In this document: piece after piece, positions 1-12,537 of the stretch | Position numbering within the stretch: position 1 is the first letter of the stretch | How the letters are laid out: the number at the start of each line of letters is the position of its first letter | Assembly: GCA_034620365.1 (NCBI GenBank) | Contig: JAQGEQ010000020.1 | Coordinates: 930,001-994,000, forward strand | DNA: 64,000 nt | Direction: 5' to 3' | Source: Pegea sp. RAD2-039 | Taxonomy: Eukaryota > Chordata > Thaliacea > Salpida > Salpidae | Made by a program: the position numbers and the translations under genes | Notes under the pieces: generated by a model | Seen by the model: only the letters and a program-made list of their open reading frames with translations | What the model was told of the DNA's origin: nothing | Databases searched by the model: none

Positions 1-333
1 TCAGTAATATATGAAGTATTGCCAATAAAATATGCAAACTCGGAATTACTGACTTCATATTTATCAATCCAATAATCAGACAGTTGAACTCTTTTAACAA
101 AATAAACTTCAGTTAATCTAATTTGTTGATAATGAGAATATTCATCTTAAGAATTGATCATAAAAACCTCCGTTTTGGTTCTTCTCCATCTTGTGTGATA
201 AAATCATTTGAACCCATTGAAAAAACTCCACGAGGAATCATCACCATCTGATTGGTCCTTTTAATGGTTTTGTCAGAATTCAAATGATCCAAAATTGTTT
301 GCAAGTTTTGATGAAAATTTCTAGATTTTTTAT
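1..333 (-). CDS. SUMF1: Formylglycine-generating enzyme, partial (two exons)
   Basis: Two minus-strand exons, 168-333 and 1-90, join in frame: the donor after CGG-AG at 168 and the acceptor at 91 rebuild an Arg codon. They encode the start of an FGE-sulfatase domain. Visible motifs are MVMIPRGVFSMGS, then QDGEEPKRR, then DYWIDKYEVSNSEF and an aromatic/Thr-rich end. This matches the opening of SUMF1, which follows the order (M)V-x-IP-x-G-x-F-x-MG, DGE-x-P-x-R, YEVSN-x-EF. The family oxidises a cysteine of newly made sulfatases to formylglycine in the endoplasmic reticulum. The catalytic part and 3' end lie beyond the left edge of the window. The signal-peptide exon(s) should lie to the right of 333 but I could not identify them. 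SUMF2 is a paralogue and is not excluded. The family call is firm and the orthology moderate. Confidence 0.78.
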
Positions 334-3300
334 CTAAAGCAGTTTAATTCAGACAAAACTTTTGTTAAATTTATTTTTATAGATTTAATTTAGTATAAAC
401 ATTACATATATATAATATAGTATTTACATTTCTAGCTTATAAGAAAGTACATTTTATAAGTTGATACTTTTACAGAATTACAAAAATTTAATATAGAAAT
501 TAGCAAAACAGATTTTGAGTTATATTTATCATAAATGCAAACATGAACTTGAAACAAATTTACCTGATGTAGCATTGATGGTAGATGTATGAGTCAAATA
601 TAATATAAAAATGACTAATTGGAAACTTAGCAACATTATTACATTGATTCTAGCATAAGAAATATAAAATGATAATGTATACATGTATATATAATGTTTT
701 ATACATAATGTATAAGAACTATAAAAATTAAGTAGAATATACTTGCAAAAAATATTAAAAGTAAGACCAAAACTCTTAAGTTAATCTTTTAAAACCATTT
801 TAACTAAATGAAAACACTAAAAACATTATTGCAGTATTCTCAGAGTTTAGAGTTTCATTTCCAAACACACAACCAAAACAACGAGGCAGTTTGTGGAGAA
901 ATAAGTTTTAGTTATAAACAAGAGTAAGACAGGCCAACTCCGGCATGGTTTCATAATCTTGCACAAAAAATATATAATGGCCTTTTTGGAAATTTACTTT
1001 TAAGCTTTTTGATTACACTTAGGGCAGGTGAAAATAAGACACTCTTGCTTCTAATTATTTAAGCTTTACAAATAATTTTAAGAAGCTTTATGCCTTTTTG
1101 GTGTCAAACAAAACGTTTAGGAATCTGCTTATTTCGATCCATTTTAATTAACTTTCGTTCAATTGACCTTTTTTAATAGATACCAAACGACATTACCATT
1201 TTTGGCAACTTTTAAGAACTTAGTTGTAGAAAATTTCAAATGTTAAGAAATTTCATTTTTATTAAGTAATATTTATAAAAAAGATTAGCGTATTTTTTCA
1301 TAAACTATCTACAAACTGCAAGTACAGGTATAATTAATTGACTCAAACAATATTTTTCGACATTGTACCATTAAAATAATCCCAGAAAGATGCATTATAG
1401 AGCTTAAACAGCTCTGCAACTAATTAAAAAAGGTCACTAATTTATGACACTGCTAATCTGAAGGAATATAGACTTATTTAAAAAATGTTTTGTCAGCAAC
1501 TTGATATTAAGAGATTAAGGAGAAATAATGGTTTAAACGTTTCAAAATACCCTTTAACAAATGTTTTGCTTAAGCTTATAAGTATAATAAAGTTGAGGGA
1601 AAGATTCATGAAAAAAAACTTAGTATTTTTATGACTGGAGTTTTGTTTGGTGGTATGAGAAAATATTTTCCGTACTTTAAATATTCTAAGACTGTAAAAA
1701 AGGTTTCCTAAAAAATGTTTTTCAGCACAAGTGTCAGTTAAAGAAAGAATTTAACTCATTTGATTAGTCAGCTGAAAAAATTCAAAGACTTCCAAAATAA
1801 TGTTAGATGCATAAATGAATAATCCTAATATATCTGTATATGTATCTATAAATATATTATTTATCTAATGTAACGAGTCTGTAAACTTCATGGAAACCTT
1901 TTAATAAGTCTACAGATGAAGAAAATTGTAGGCTATTGTAGTAGAATTATATTGAAATTGTAATCTAAGAGTTTACTATAAGAATCGTATGTCTTCATTT
2001 TACTAAATAACTGATATACTTTGGACTGAACCCTTACATTGCCGAATTTTGTTCACAAGAAGTGGGAAACCTGCAATATCGGTCAAAATAATTATTTACT
2101 TGCTATTTCGAACTTTGTGAGTATCATCATAACACTATATATTTTTACTTAAAAGTTGATTATTTTTGACATTAATTAGTAATGAACAGTTTACTACTTT
2201 TCAAATTTTGAAACTTTCGTCGAGAAACTCACGAAGAGTCGCTGATGGCTGCTTTTGAGAATCCAAATCCCTGAGTAGAATCATCGGAATCTTTAATAAA
2301 AGTAGTTTGTAATTTAAATATAATATAGGTATAAAAATAAAGTATATAACAAATAAATAAAATGATTGAATTCTAATTATCTTGTAGCTTATCATAATAT
2401 CTTTTAAGTTTAAATTTTCTAAATTGATCTAAAGTTTTAACAACGAAATAATTTTTTTTGCTTCAGATGGTAATTATTAGCTTAAAATGAAGTTTTATAT
2501 TATTTTTAAGGTAAAACATTTTTTATCAACCTGTTGCCTGTACTAATCGTTGATTTTGAATATCAATTGCTGAGTTATACTTTTTAAGGGTAGCAAAAAT
2601 TCTCTAGAAGATTTTTTGGTTTACAACTGTTTTGTCATACTATCGCGTGTTGAAGTATTTTTGGGTCTTTTTTATACCGGTTAACATTAGTGTTTCTTTT
2701 TAGAGAAATTTATTAAAAGTATTAGTTCAGAAGCCTTTATATGGTTTTTATAATTTGCAATGAATTATGTGTTAATTTTATAATAAAGTAGGAAACTGTT
2801 ATTGACTTAAACTCTTATCGATATAGTTGCTTTTCTATATTTAATGTATTTATATCCACGGGATTTATATTTAAATTTTGTTATAAGTTTAATTTAAAAA
2901 TCCTTTTCTATTTCACTCTAAACTTTATTATGAAAAGTAATTGTCAGTTATTTGATATTACCTTTCTAGTTTTCATTATCAGAAATACAGCTTCCTTGTT
3001 TGGGTTTTGCTTTGATCAGTTTATTTAAGAAATTTTATTTTATTGGTAATTATCTTTAGACTTGAAATTAAATTAACTACTATAAAAAATACTTGTAATT
3101 ATTTAAAGTTACTCAGAATCTGCTTATGTAGTATATCAACAAGTTCCTTAAAACTGTCAAATATAGTTAATTAGTCAAATATAGTTAATAATAACTTAAT
3201 TAAGATAAATAATAAATGTTGCTAAAATTTGATTATTTTTACCAATATAAAAGTGATTGTTTATACTTTTTTATTTTTCATGCACTAGTATTTAGTTAAT

Positions 3301-4560
3301 AATTTAATGACAGTATTGATATAAATTCTGCAAAATAATTAAAAATTTATATTACTTACTCATTGTCATTTGTATCATTTTTTATATATGTCATTATTGT
3401 ATATTGATTATTGTATATTGATTATTGTATATTATGTATGTATTATGTTAAATATTAGTGTATCATTAGCTCTAATGAATATTTGCAAAAAATATATTCT
3501 ATATATTATTAAATTATCAAAAACAAGAAGTTTAGATTATTTAAAATTATTTCAAAAATATATCTTAAATTTAAAAAAATGTAGACTTAAATAGATCAAT
3601 CTTTAACTTTGATATTATTATTATATCTATAGAAATATTACAATATAAAAACTACTAATATAAATGTTTTTATTATAATTATGTATATTTGAAAATAGCT
3701 TACTTCATTTAAAATTATAACAGAACTAATAAAGTAAGTCAAAACAATAAAAAAATTTGGACTAATTTTGCATCACTTTAAAAGTAATCCTAGCTTAAAA
3801 AATCATTTAATTTACCTTTTTACTATTAATATAATTGTCACATAGTTAAAAGTAATTGCAGAGTTTAGAAGATTTGATAAAGATAATTTATCATTACTTA
3901 TTTATGTAGTTAAGACCAGAAAGACTTAGTTGAAAGAATTTAGAATTTTTTTAACTTATAAAAGTTTCTGTGAATATTAATGAAATGGAAAATAAATAAA
4001 CTTAAATTGGTATTTATGTATAATAACTACTTATTGCTAGAGCAACATATAATAAGTTATTAGAACCAGTATACTTGTATAACCAACTTAGTTTTTTGGT
4101 GTAAACTGATAAGATTGGCAGTTTATTTGACCTAAACCTTATGTAAAATAAACTTTCTGTATAAGCTGTAGAATCTTATTTCTTTAAACTTATCTTGATG
4201 TTTGGATTGTTTTAAAATAATGATTAACATACATTCTTATAAAAATTGTACTATTGAAACAAGGCAAATAATGAAATTCAGACATTAAGTTATTAGTTGC
4301 TACTTTTTAAGCTTTGATATTGTTTCATAGAATTAAAATGTTAAAACTTTCATTTTTATGGTTTCTTTAAGAGTTATAAATTCTATACTTGTTTATTAAT
4401 TTCTGCCATATCTAGAAAAAATTATTTAGATCAATCTTATAATTAGTTATTAGTAAACTTTTTGAATAATTTAGATAATCATATGATAACTAAGTTCACT
4501 TTATTTGAAGTTACCATTTGCATACAATTGTTACTGTTTTGTAATTCAATAAACTGAAGA
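334..4560. other. Non-coding: FGE intron/5' region and importin-5 upstream
   Basis: About 4.2 kb of AT-rich DNA without a convincing gene. It must hold the 5' exon(s) of the minus-strand FGE gene and the upstream region of importin-5. A short minus-strand reading frame at about 852-954 begins with a hydrophobic leader (MKPCRSWPVLLLFI) and could be an FGE signal-peptide exon, but no phase-matching donor stands out. A GC-richer patch lies at about 2210-2290. A 14-bp tandem repeat sits at 3393-3434. No core promoter for importin-5 was recognised. Confidence 0.6.
3393..3434. repeat. Minisatellite, 14-bp unit x3
   Basis: Three adjacent copies of ATTATTGTATATTG: 3393-3406, 3407-3420, and 3421-3434 with the last base changed. 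No coding role is seen. Confidence 0.85.
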
Positions 4561-7500
4561 ATGACAGACGTTGCTCAGTTCTCTATTATTTTAAAAAGCC
4601 TGATGGTTTCAAATAATGAAGATCGAAAAAATGCTGAGGTTAGTGCTCATTTATACTTGAGAGTTATATAAGTCGAAATCTTTTACAGGGTAAGTATGAA
4701 AGTATCCCTCTGATTAATCGGATGTCTTATCTGTTAAGTGTCTTATCAAGTAAGGAAGAAGAAGCAGACATACACCAACAAGCGGCTATTCTTCTGCGTC
4801 GAATTATTACTTCAAATTTTGATGACACTTACAACAAAATAAGTAAATAAGAAACTAAATATCGAATCTGTGATGTTTATTTTCTACACTTTGTGTTTAA
4901 ATGATGTTTCAAATATTAATTTAAGCCGAAGAGCAACAAAATGATTTCAAAAATCAACTCTTGGCATGCATCACATCAAACTCCGAACACTTTGTACGCA
5001 AGAAGGTTGCAGATTGCGTTTCGGAACTTTCTCGAAGACTGGCAGGTAATTAGTTTCTTTTTATTACAATCAAAAGCAACTTTCATTAATTTGTATTTCT
5101 TAAATTAATGAAATCTTTTGAGTTATTTGCATAACTTCCGTTTTTATATTTGATCTAAGCATAAAAGCAGCTTTTACCGTAAATGTAAAAGTTACTAATA
5201 AATGTCGGGTGTGATTATTAATATTATTTCATATTCATTAAATAAACAGTTTATCAAACTTTTTTATAAATATTCTAAAAATTAAATATTTGTATCTACT
5301 TTTAAATTGTCTTAAATATATTCAATTTCGTTTAGATGATAGTGGTAAGAACAACTGGCCAGAAGTTTTGAAATTCATGTTTGAAAGTATTAGCACAAAC
5401 GATGCCACAGTCAAAGATATCTCTTTGCATATTTTTTGGTTAGTTTCAATTTGAATCTTATAATTATTTTTGAATATACGATTATGGGCTTTTGCAAATC
5501 TGGCTTCAACATTTGTAATGGTTCAAATTAATCTTCTAGTCAATATCCTGGGATTTTTGGAGGTCAACAAGATCACTATAAAGATGTTATTCATCGGATG
5601 TTGGCACAATGTTTACAACCCACTGAAACAAAAGTTGTACGTTTTATTAAATATTTGAATTTTACATATGTGCTCACAAATTATTATTTTAAATAATTTT
5701 GAAATTTTCAATTCAATTCTGTTTATTTGTAATTGATATAAATCATTTCTAGAAAGTTAACAGATCTCTTTTTTAAAACTTTTTTCATAATCACCGTTTT
5801 CTTGAATTAATCTTTAATGACTTCAGGTGAGGTACTCAGCTTCTTGTGCTCTTTCTGCTTTCTTGATGGAAAATTGTGACAACCAAAGTGTTATAAGACA
5901 CTTTCAAGATCTGATTCCTTTGTTTTTAAAAGTAAGTCCCTCTATTTAGTTGCATCATTTTATGAATTTTTCTAAAAATTTATTCAACTTTTAGTCATGT
6001 GAGGAAAGTACTGATGAGGCTGAAGATAAAGTCTTAAAGAGCTTGGTTGAAATTTGTGAAGAATCTCCTAAGATCATCAAACCTCATATTGGCATCACCT
6101 TGATGCTTTGTCACAAAGTAACCTTCATCAACACTTAACAGAAAATCTAACTTGTCATAAGAACTACCTAATTAAATTCTTAATTGTAAAATAAAACCCA
6201 TTTCAAATTTTCTATTTGTTTTTTTCTCATCTTACAAAAGTCCTGTCTTAAATTAACTATTATCAAACTTCATTAATTACTTTTGATTATAGATGATAGC
6301 TGACACTAATGGTGAAGATAGTATCAGACATCTAGCTTTAGAGGCTGTTCTCACATTATCTGAAACAGCACCTGTTATGATAAGAAAGCAGAAGAACTTC
6401 ATACCTGCCATAAGTAAGCACTTTTTCATATTGTTTTTGTCAAATTGTACTCGCATTATTATTTAGTTTGACATCTAGAAGCCAACTAGATTGTGAAAAC
6501 TTGGGTTTCTGTTTTTATATTAGAATTATACTTATTTTAATCAGTCTTAAAATATCTCATTTCGCTTGGCTTCATTCAATTTTTTATTTTTATTTACATA
6601 TTTTCTTTTCTAATTTTTTCTGTAAAGTTTACAAATAAATTAATTATTGATGTAATCCTCATAAAAGCCATCTGTAAGATCCAAGTAATGTTGATATCAG
6701 TTTTGAATCTCATTTACACGTTCATTTTGTGGGTATGTTTTCAAATCATGTCTTTACATCTTCTTCTCATCTTAACATCTGTTTTTTCACCAAAGGATTA
6801 ATTTTTAACATCTTAAAAGATGTTATCAACTAATTGTTGAATAATTAAACCATCATTTTATAATTACAAGTGTTTTGATGATCAACAAACACTAATTTGA
6901 AACTTTCAACAGTTCCAGTAATCTTGCAACTGTTGGTTGATCTGGAAGACGATGAAGCTTCCTTGATTGAATGGTCTCAAGCAGATGATGTAGAAGATGA
7001 AACAGATTCGAATCCTGCGATTGGTGAAAATGCAATCGATCGTTTAGCTTGTGCCTTGGGAGGTAAATGCATCTTACCACAGATCATGCAGAATGTCCCG
7101 AGCATGCTTCAGAGCGGTAAGATTAGTGTGATGACGTCATCGTGTGAGTTGTGATGACGTGTGAATGGTTTTTAGCTGATTGGAAACATCGACACGGCGG
7201 CTTGATGGTATTATCATCTGTTGGCGAGGGATGCACCAAACAAATGGAAGAAATCTTGCCTGAAATAGTTCAAAGTGTTGTTCCATTTCTACGAGATGAT
7301 GTAAGACTTCATTTTAATTTATTTATTTTCTCATTTTTCATTCTTCAAAAGTTCAATTTTAAAATCACTTTTTATACAAATGCGTCGATCACCTGATGAC
7401 GTCTTCTTATGATTACTAATGTCTTCCTGTGTTTATGATTGTATTAGTGACGTCACTTGTATTTGTAGCATCCTCGTGTAAGGTATGCAGCTTGTAATGC

Positions 7501-10500
7501 TCTTGGACAAATGTGTACTGATTTTGCTCCGACAATGCAAAAAAACTTCCATCTGCAACTAGTTCCAGCTCTTTACTCTACTATGGATGATGTCAAGAAC
7601 CCTCGTGTGCAGGTAACTCCAGAAACTTTTTGGAATAATATTTGATGTTGATGGAAATTAATAAGTAAATTAGAAGCGACACAACTAAGTTACAATTCAA
7701 AATCTCCTTTTTAATGATTTTTTGATTTCTTCCACTTTTTTCCGCTTTCAATTCAAACTATTTAATTTAAATTTAGATTAAGTGTTTATCTTTAGTTTAT
7801 ATTACAGAAAATACAAAAACATTTCATAAATTCAATATTTTAGGCCCATGCTGGCGCTGCCCTGGTCAATTTTGTCGAAGACTGCCCCAAGAATACTTTA
7901 CTGCCGTATTTGGAGCCTTTGTGCACTAAACTAGAGCAAGTTCTAACTCAACAGATTCACGAAGTAATTATTCGATTGTTTTTATCGTTTGTTTGATGCT
8001 CAGATAAAAGTATCTGATGTGGTGGAAAAGAGTTTAAAATAATTGCTGATCATCAGATCAAAGTTTGTATGATTTAAGATGAAGATTTAACAAGATTGAA
8101 ATCAACGATTGAATCAACTCTGATATAAGAAAATTACAAAATTATCCGACTTTCGAAAGCTTCATGACGTTTTCTTCAGCTAATGCAAAAAGGGACCAAG
8201 TTGGTACTTGAACAAGTGACCACTACCATAGCAGCAGTGGCCGATACAGCTGGGGAACGTTTTATCGACTTCTATGACAAGTTTATGCCAACTCTGAAGT
8301 ACATCATGCAGGTATCCTCATCTTGTTCTTACTCAATCATCAAACTGATCTTCTGAATTTCTCTCAGAATGCTTCAAGTGCAGAATACCGGTTGTTGAGG
8401 GGCAAAACCATCGAGTGTATTAGTTTGATGGGTCTTGCAGTGGGATCAGAGAAGTTTGAACCAGATGCTCAGGTAACTCTGATCTTTAATCTCATTCTCG
8501 ATTTGATCTTTTGATGCTCAGGAGATAATGGATGAGTTATTGAGAACTCAAGCAGATATCGAGTCTTGGGAGGAAGATGATCCACAGATCTCATATATGA
8601 TTAGTGCATGGGCAAGGTCAGTTGGTTGGTTGCTGATTGTAGCTTCAAATTGAAGTCTTTTTTAGGATGTGCAAATTACTTGGATCTAAATTTGTCCAAT
8701 ACTTGCCCGTGGTAATGGGACCATTGATGAAAGCTGCTTCTATTCGCCCCGAAGTCACCATGCTGGACACTCAAGATGTGGACGCGGTAGATGAAGATGA
8801 TGGTTGGGAATTCATCAAACTAGGCGACCAGGTAGGTGCCCACTGACCACTTCAACTGGTCCATTTGATGTTTGAACGTTTCAGCAAAGTTTTGGTATCA
8901 AAACTGCTGGTTTAGAAGAAAAGGCGACCGCATGTCAAATGTTGGTTTGTTACGCGCGTGAATTGAAAGAAGCATTTGCTGATTACGTGGAAGGAGTAGT
9001 GAAGTTGATGGTACCACTTCTCAAGTTCTACTTTCATGATGGTGTTCGATCATCGGCTGCTGAATCTCTCCCGTTCCTTCTTCAATGCGCGGTACTTCGC
9101 GGTGATGAGTATGTAGCGAGTATCTGGAACTTCATTGCTCCTAATTTGCTTCAATCGATCGCTGATGAGCCCGTCACTGACACACAGTCGATCGCGATGG
9201 AGTCGTTAGCCAGGGTCAGTTTCATCTGATCTTCGTCTTCCCCTGATCTTTCATCTTTGATCTTTAGTGTATCGAGATCCGAGGATTAGGATGCTTCACG
9301 ATGGAGCAGTATCACGAGCTTGCTCAGATTTTACACAAAATGTTGGAGGAGCATTTTGAAAGATCTCAAAAGAGATTGGATCAAAGAAATGATGAAGATT
9401 ACGATGAACAGCTGGAAGAGAAATTAATGCAAGAAGATGAAAGTGATGTCTACATCCTGTCCAAGATCAGTGACATCCTACATTCACTCTTTGGGACTCA
9501 TCAAAGCGAGCTCTTTCCTTTCTTCGAAACCCTTCTCCCTCATTACACCAAGTTGCTGGTATGATCATCTTCCAGAGATCGACTCTTACATCTTCATGCT
9601 GTTGTCATGACAACTGTCCTCCACAGGCGCCTGAACGTCCATGGAGCGATCGGCAGTGGTCGCTTTGTGTATTTGATGATATCATCGAACATACGGGAGC
9701 CGCTTCCATCAAATACAGCGAGTTTTTTGTCAGGTGATTTCCGCTTGGTGGCGCCAACACTCTTCAATCAACTTGATGTTTATTTTGAAGACCGATGCTC
9801 CAGTATTTAAATGATGAGTCCCCTGAAGTAAGGCAAGCTGCTTCTTATGGGATCGGAGTTATGGCCATGAGTGCCAGTGACGCTTATGCAAATGTCATTC
9901 GAGGTTCTTCACCACCTCTTTCACTAGCCAAACTCTTATAACTAAATCTTTTAGAGGCGCTTACTCAACTACGAAATGTCATCACTGGACCTTATGGATA
10001 CCTGAATGGTATTCGAGAAGTGATGCAGGAAAACATTCCTCCTCTCGAAAACTGTATATCAGCTGTGGGAAAGATCCTTAAATATGCTCCGGCTTTACTT
10101 GGAGATCAGAGAAGTGTTTTGTTGTCGGATTGGTTGTCCTGGTTACCTGTTGTAGAAGATAAAGAAGAAGCAACTCACGTATACAGCTTCATATGTGACT
10201 TGATTGAAAGGTTCTCGAATCTATTCATCAAATTTGATGTTTCAAATCGATTTTAATAGCAACGATACCGCAATCCTGGGTGACAACAATATCAATCTCT
10301 CGGCTGTGATCTGTCTCATCGCTGATGCTGTGTATGGGTCCTCATTTAGTGACTGCCCTCAAGTCGCCAAACGTATGGTCAACATCTGTAAAAGTGTCCA
10401 GGTAACCCTTCACATTTTTACGCTTCATTTTTGTTGACTTTCTTCAACAATCAAAATTGTCTTCTTCTCGTGTTTCAATCTTTTCAATTTTGTTGAAGAC

Positions 10501-10603
10501 AAACGCTTCTGAAGTTTGGATGTCAGCTATAAATGCACTTCCTTCACCCAAGCAGATGGCGATGAGTGTTTTTATGCAAACCAGCAACTCTACAACCAGT
10601 TAA
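4561..10603 (+). CDS. IPO5: Importin-5 (karyopherin beta-3), 23 exons
   Basis: Nuclear import receptor of the importin-beta family, built of HEAT repeats, that binds cargo and RanGTP and shuttles ribosomal proteins and histones into the nucleus. Exons: 4561-4638, 4689-4842, 4926-5045, 5336-5438, 5540-5633, 5827-5931, 5995-6117, 6293-6413, 6913-7116, 7176-7300, 7469-7612, 7844-7963, 8180-8311, 8368-8472, 8522-8616, 8666-8831, 8885-9214, 9268-9558, 9627-9733, 9791-9903, 9955-10210, 10260-10401, 10499-10603. They sum to 3333 bp (1110 aa), close to the usual ~1100. Collinear signatures include LLRR near the N-terminus, VDLEDDE plus an acidic loop, [38 protein letters not shown] and [11 protein letters not shown]. 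The start is the first ATG in frame and sits where family members begin. Most introns are 46-60 bp. The first possible AATAAA is far downstream, at 11191-11196. Confidence 0.96.
7132..7455. promoter_or_regulatory. Cluster of CRE-like TGACGTNN motifs in importin-5 introns
   Basis: Two adjacent introns carry two perfect palindromes TGACGTCA (7132-7139 and 7448-7455), one TGACGTGT (7155-7162) and one TGACGTCT (7397-7404). TGACGTCA is the CREB/ATF site. In AT-rich DNA such a cluster is unexpected by chance, but function is inference only. Confidence 0.3.
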
Positions 10604-12537
10604 TCACACCATTAATCTTCCTGTTTTGTGTATTTTAAGAAATGGTTTTATTTTAAGATGCTACTCTTCTGTCTATAAATTAATTTTAATTTAGATTGAT
10701 AAATTATTTAGATTTCACGACCACCATCTTTTTAACTAACCCCTCCTCCTCAAAGTGCCTATGATGAAGTAATGTATGTTGTGTGCTTGATACTTTTTAA
10801 CCTTCAACTACGATGGTAAAGTCAGCAAAATTTATCACAGTGGAAAAGTTACGACCAAAACTTGCGATAAACTTTTTTTTTTCAACCTGATCGCGCTACA
10901 CGGTGTGTTGCCGCCTACAACGCGGTTTCAATCGTCATTTTTTCAGTATTTTATTCCTCTTTGAGTGGAAGAAGACTGAATTTTTTTTCTTGGTACTCAT
11001 TGATGCGTTTTTTTTTTTGCATCGACTTTTTTCACTGCCCTGCATCTAAGGACTTTTTTCCTTAAGATAAGTGCATATCCCATCGATTTGAGACTATTTT
11101 ATTAACCAGCACATCAACTAAGTATTATCTCGAAACGTTCTTTGTCTACTGGTCCAAAGTTTGCAATTTCATAAAAAGTTTTGCAGAACTAATAAACAAA
11201 ATTAAGTGATGTATACTGTCATGTTTAATGCATTCAAAATTACTGCAAGTTTAGTTAATTAATCCACCTAATTTTACTCATTTTGCACGTAAAGCTTTTC
11301 ACAAAAGTTGGTTTAGACATAAAAGTATTTTGTTCTCCAAGTAAATTGTTGACATTTTTAAGTTGAATTATCTTTCAACAAACCAAGACTCATTCAGTAA
11401 ACTTTAATTTAAAAAAAATCTTTTAATAAACCTTCATGACGTTGTAGATAGTAATCTTTATCTACACAGATTTTCAGTCATGAAAGATTTCAATCTAAAG
11501 AATATATTTAAATATCAAACCTCATTGTTTGGATGATTGTATCAAGCTTGATTAGAAAACTTTAAAAAATCAAGTCATGCCTGATATCAGGTTTGTTCAA
11601 TATGAATGGTCTGATGATTAAGTAAATTTCAGAAAACTTATTCATACAATCTGAAAAGTAATCTATCATGATCATCTTATCTCTTCTATTGTATATTTTT
11701 AGCCATGCTAAAACACTCAGAAATAACAAGGAACCAAAGTATGTACATGTAACATAGTTTATTCAGATGCTGCATCGTATTCAACAAACAAATCATTATG
11801 AATTGGGGCACATCGCAACCTCTGCAGGCCCAATTATTTTGAGCAGATAATTATCATACATTCAAATTTGTATTAAATTTTGGCAAACAACCCTAAACAC
11901 AAAGCATAAAGAAGTGTCCGACTTGCATTACCAGAAATCAAACAATAACAAGAAGAAATCATTTCAAAGAATAGTAGTTAACAACGATACATATGTTATA
12001 ACTGTGTCAATACTACCGCCTGGTTAAAAAGCGAACCTTTAAAAATCACTATATATTACTAGAGGCAGACTTAGCTGAAGTAATTATCAAAAATCTGATT
12101 TATAATACTGCTGCATCCGTAATGATAGTTAGCTTGTAGACTAACTAGATGATTTATAGAACATTCTTTAACATTTCTAAAGAATTGTCTTGAAAAAAAT
12201 AATTAAACATTTTATTGTGATGGTTTTAAAAGTTTATCTACTAAAAACTGCTGATTCTAAACCGATAGTGTGTAGACCTCATCAGATTATCAATTTTCAT
12301 CAGGCTTTGTTGCTATTCCAAGAAAGGTAATAAAACGCAAATAAGAGGAAAAACAAGAAAAAAGACAAAGAAAGACCGGGTAAGGGAAAAGAGTTTGGAT
12401 AAAATAAGCTGATTGTGCACAAGATACTTTGCACGCAAAAAATAAGTGAAAAATCAAACTGCTTCTAAAAGAACAGCCGAGTAGTTTGCACCACTTACAA
12501 CAGCTGTACTCTTGATTACAGTTGATGGGAGAAAGAT
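10604..12537. other. Convergent 3' flanks of importin-5 and collagen IV
   Basis: A 1.9-kb interval between two genes that end towards each other. It holds both 3' UTRs and no recognisable gene. A candidate poly(A) signal for importin-5 is AATAAA at 11191-11196. For the collagen, read on the minus strand, the candidate is AATAAA at 12216-12211, about 320 nt after its stop. The 10880-11050 stretch is T-rich with GC-richer islands and has no coding signal. Confidence 0.6.

Noticed and set aside
2201-2395. 64-codon minus-strand frame over a GC-richer patch
   Set aside because: The GC-richer part is only about 80 bp, can be read in two frames, has no family match and no upstream exon. It could be a lost exon but the evidence is too thin.
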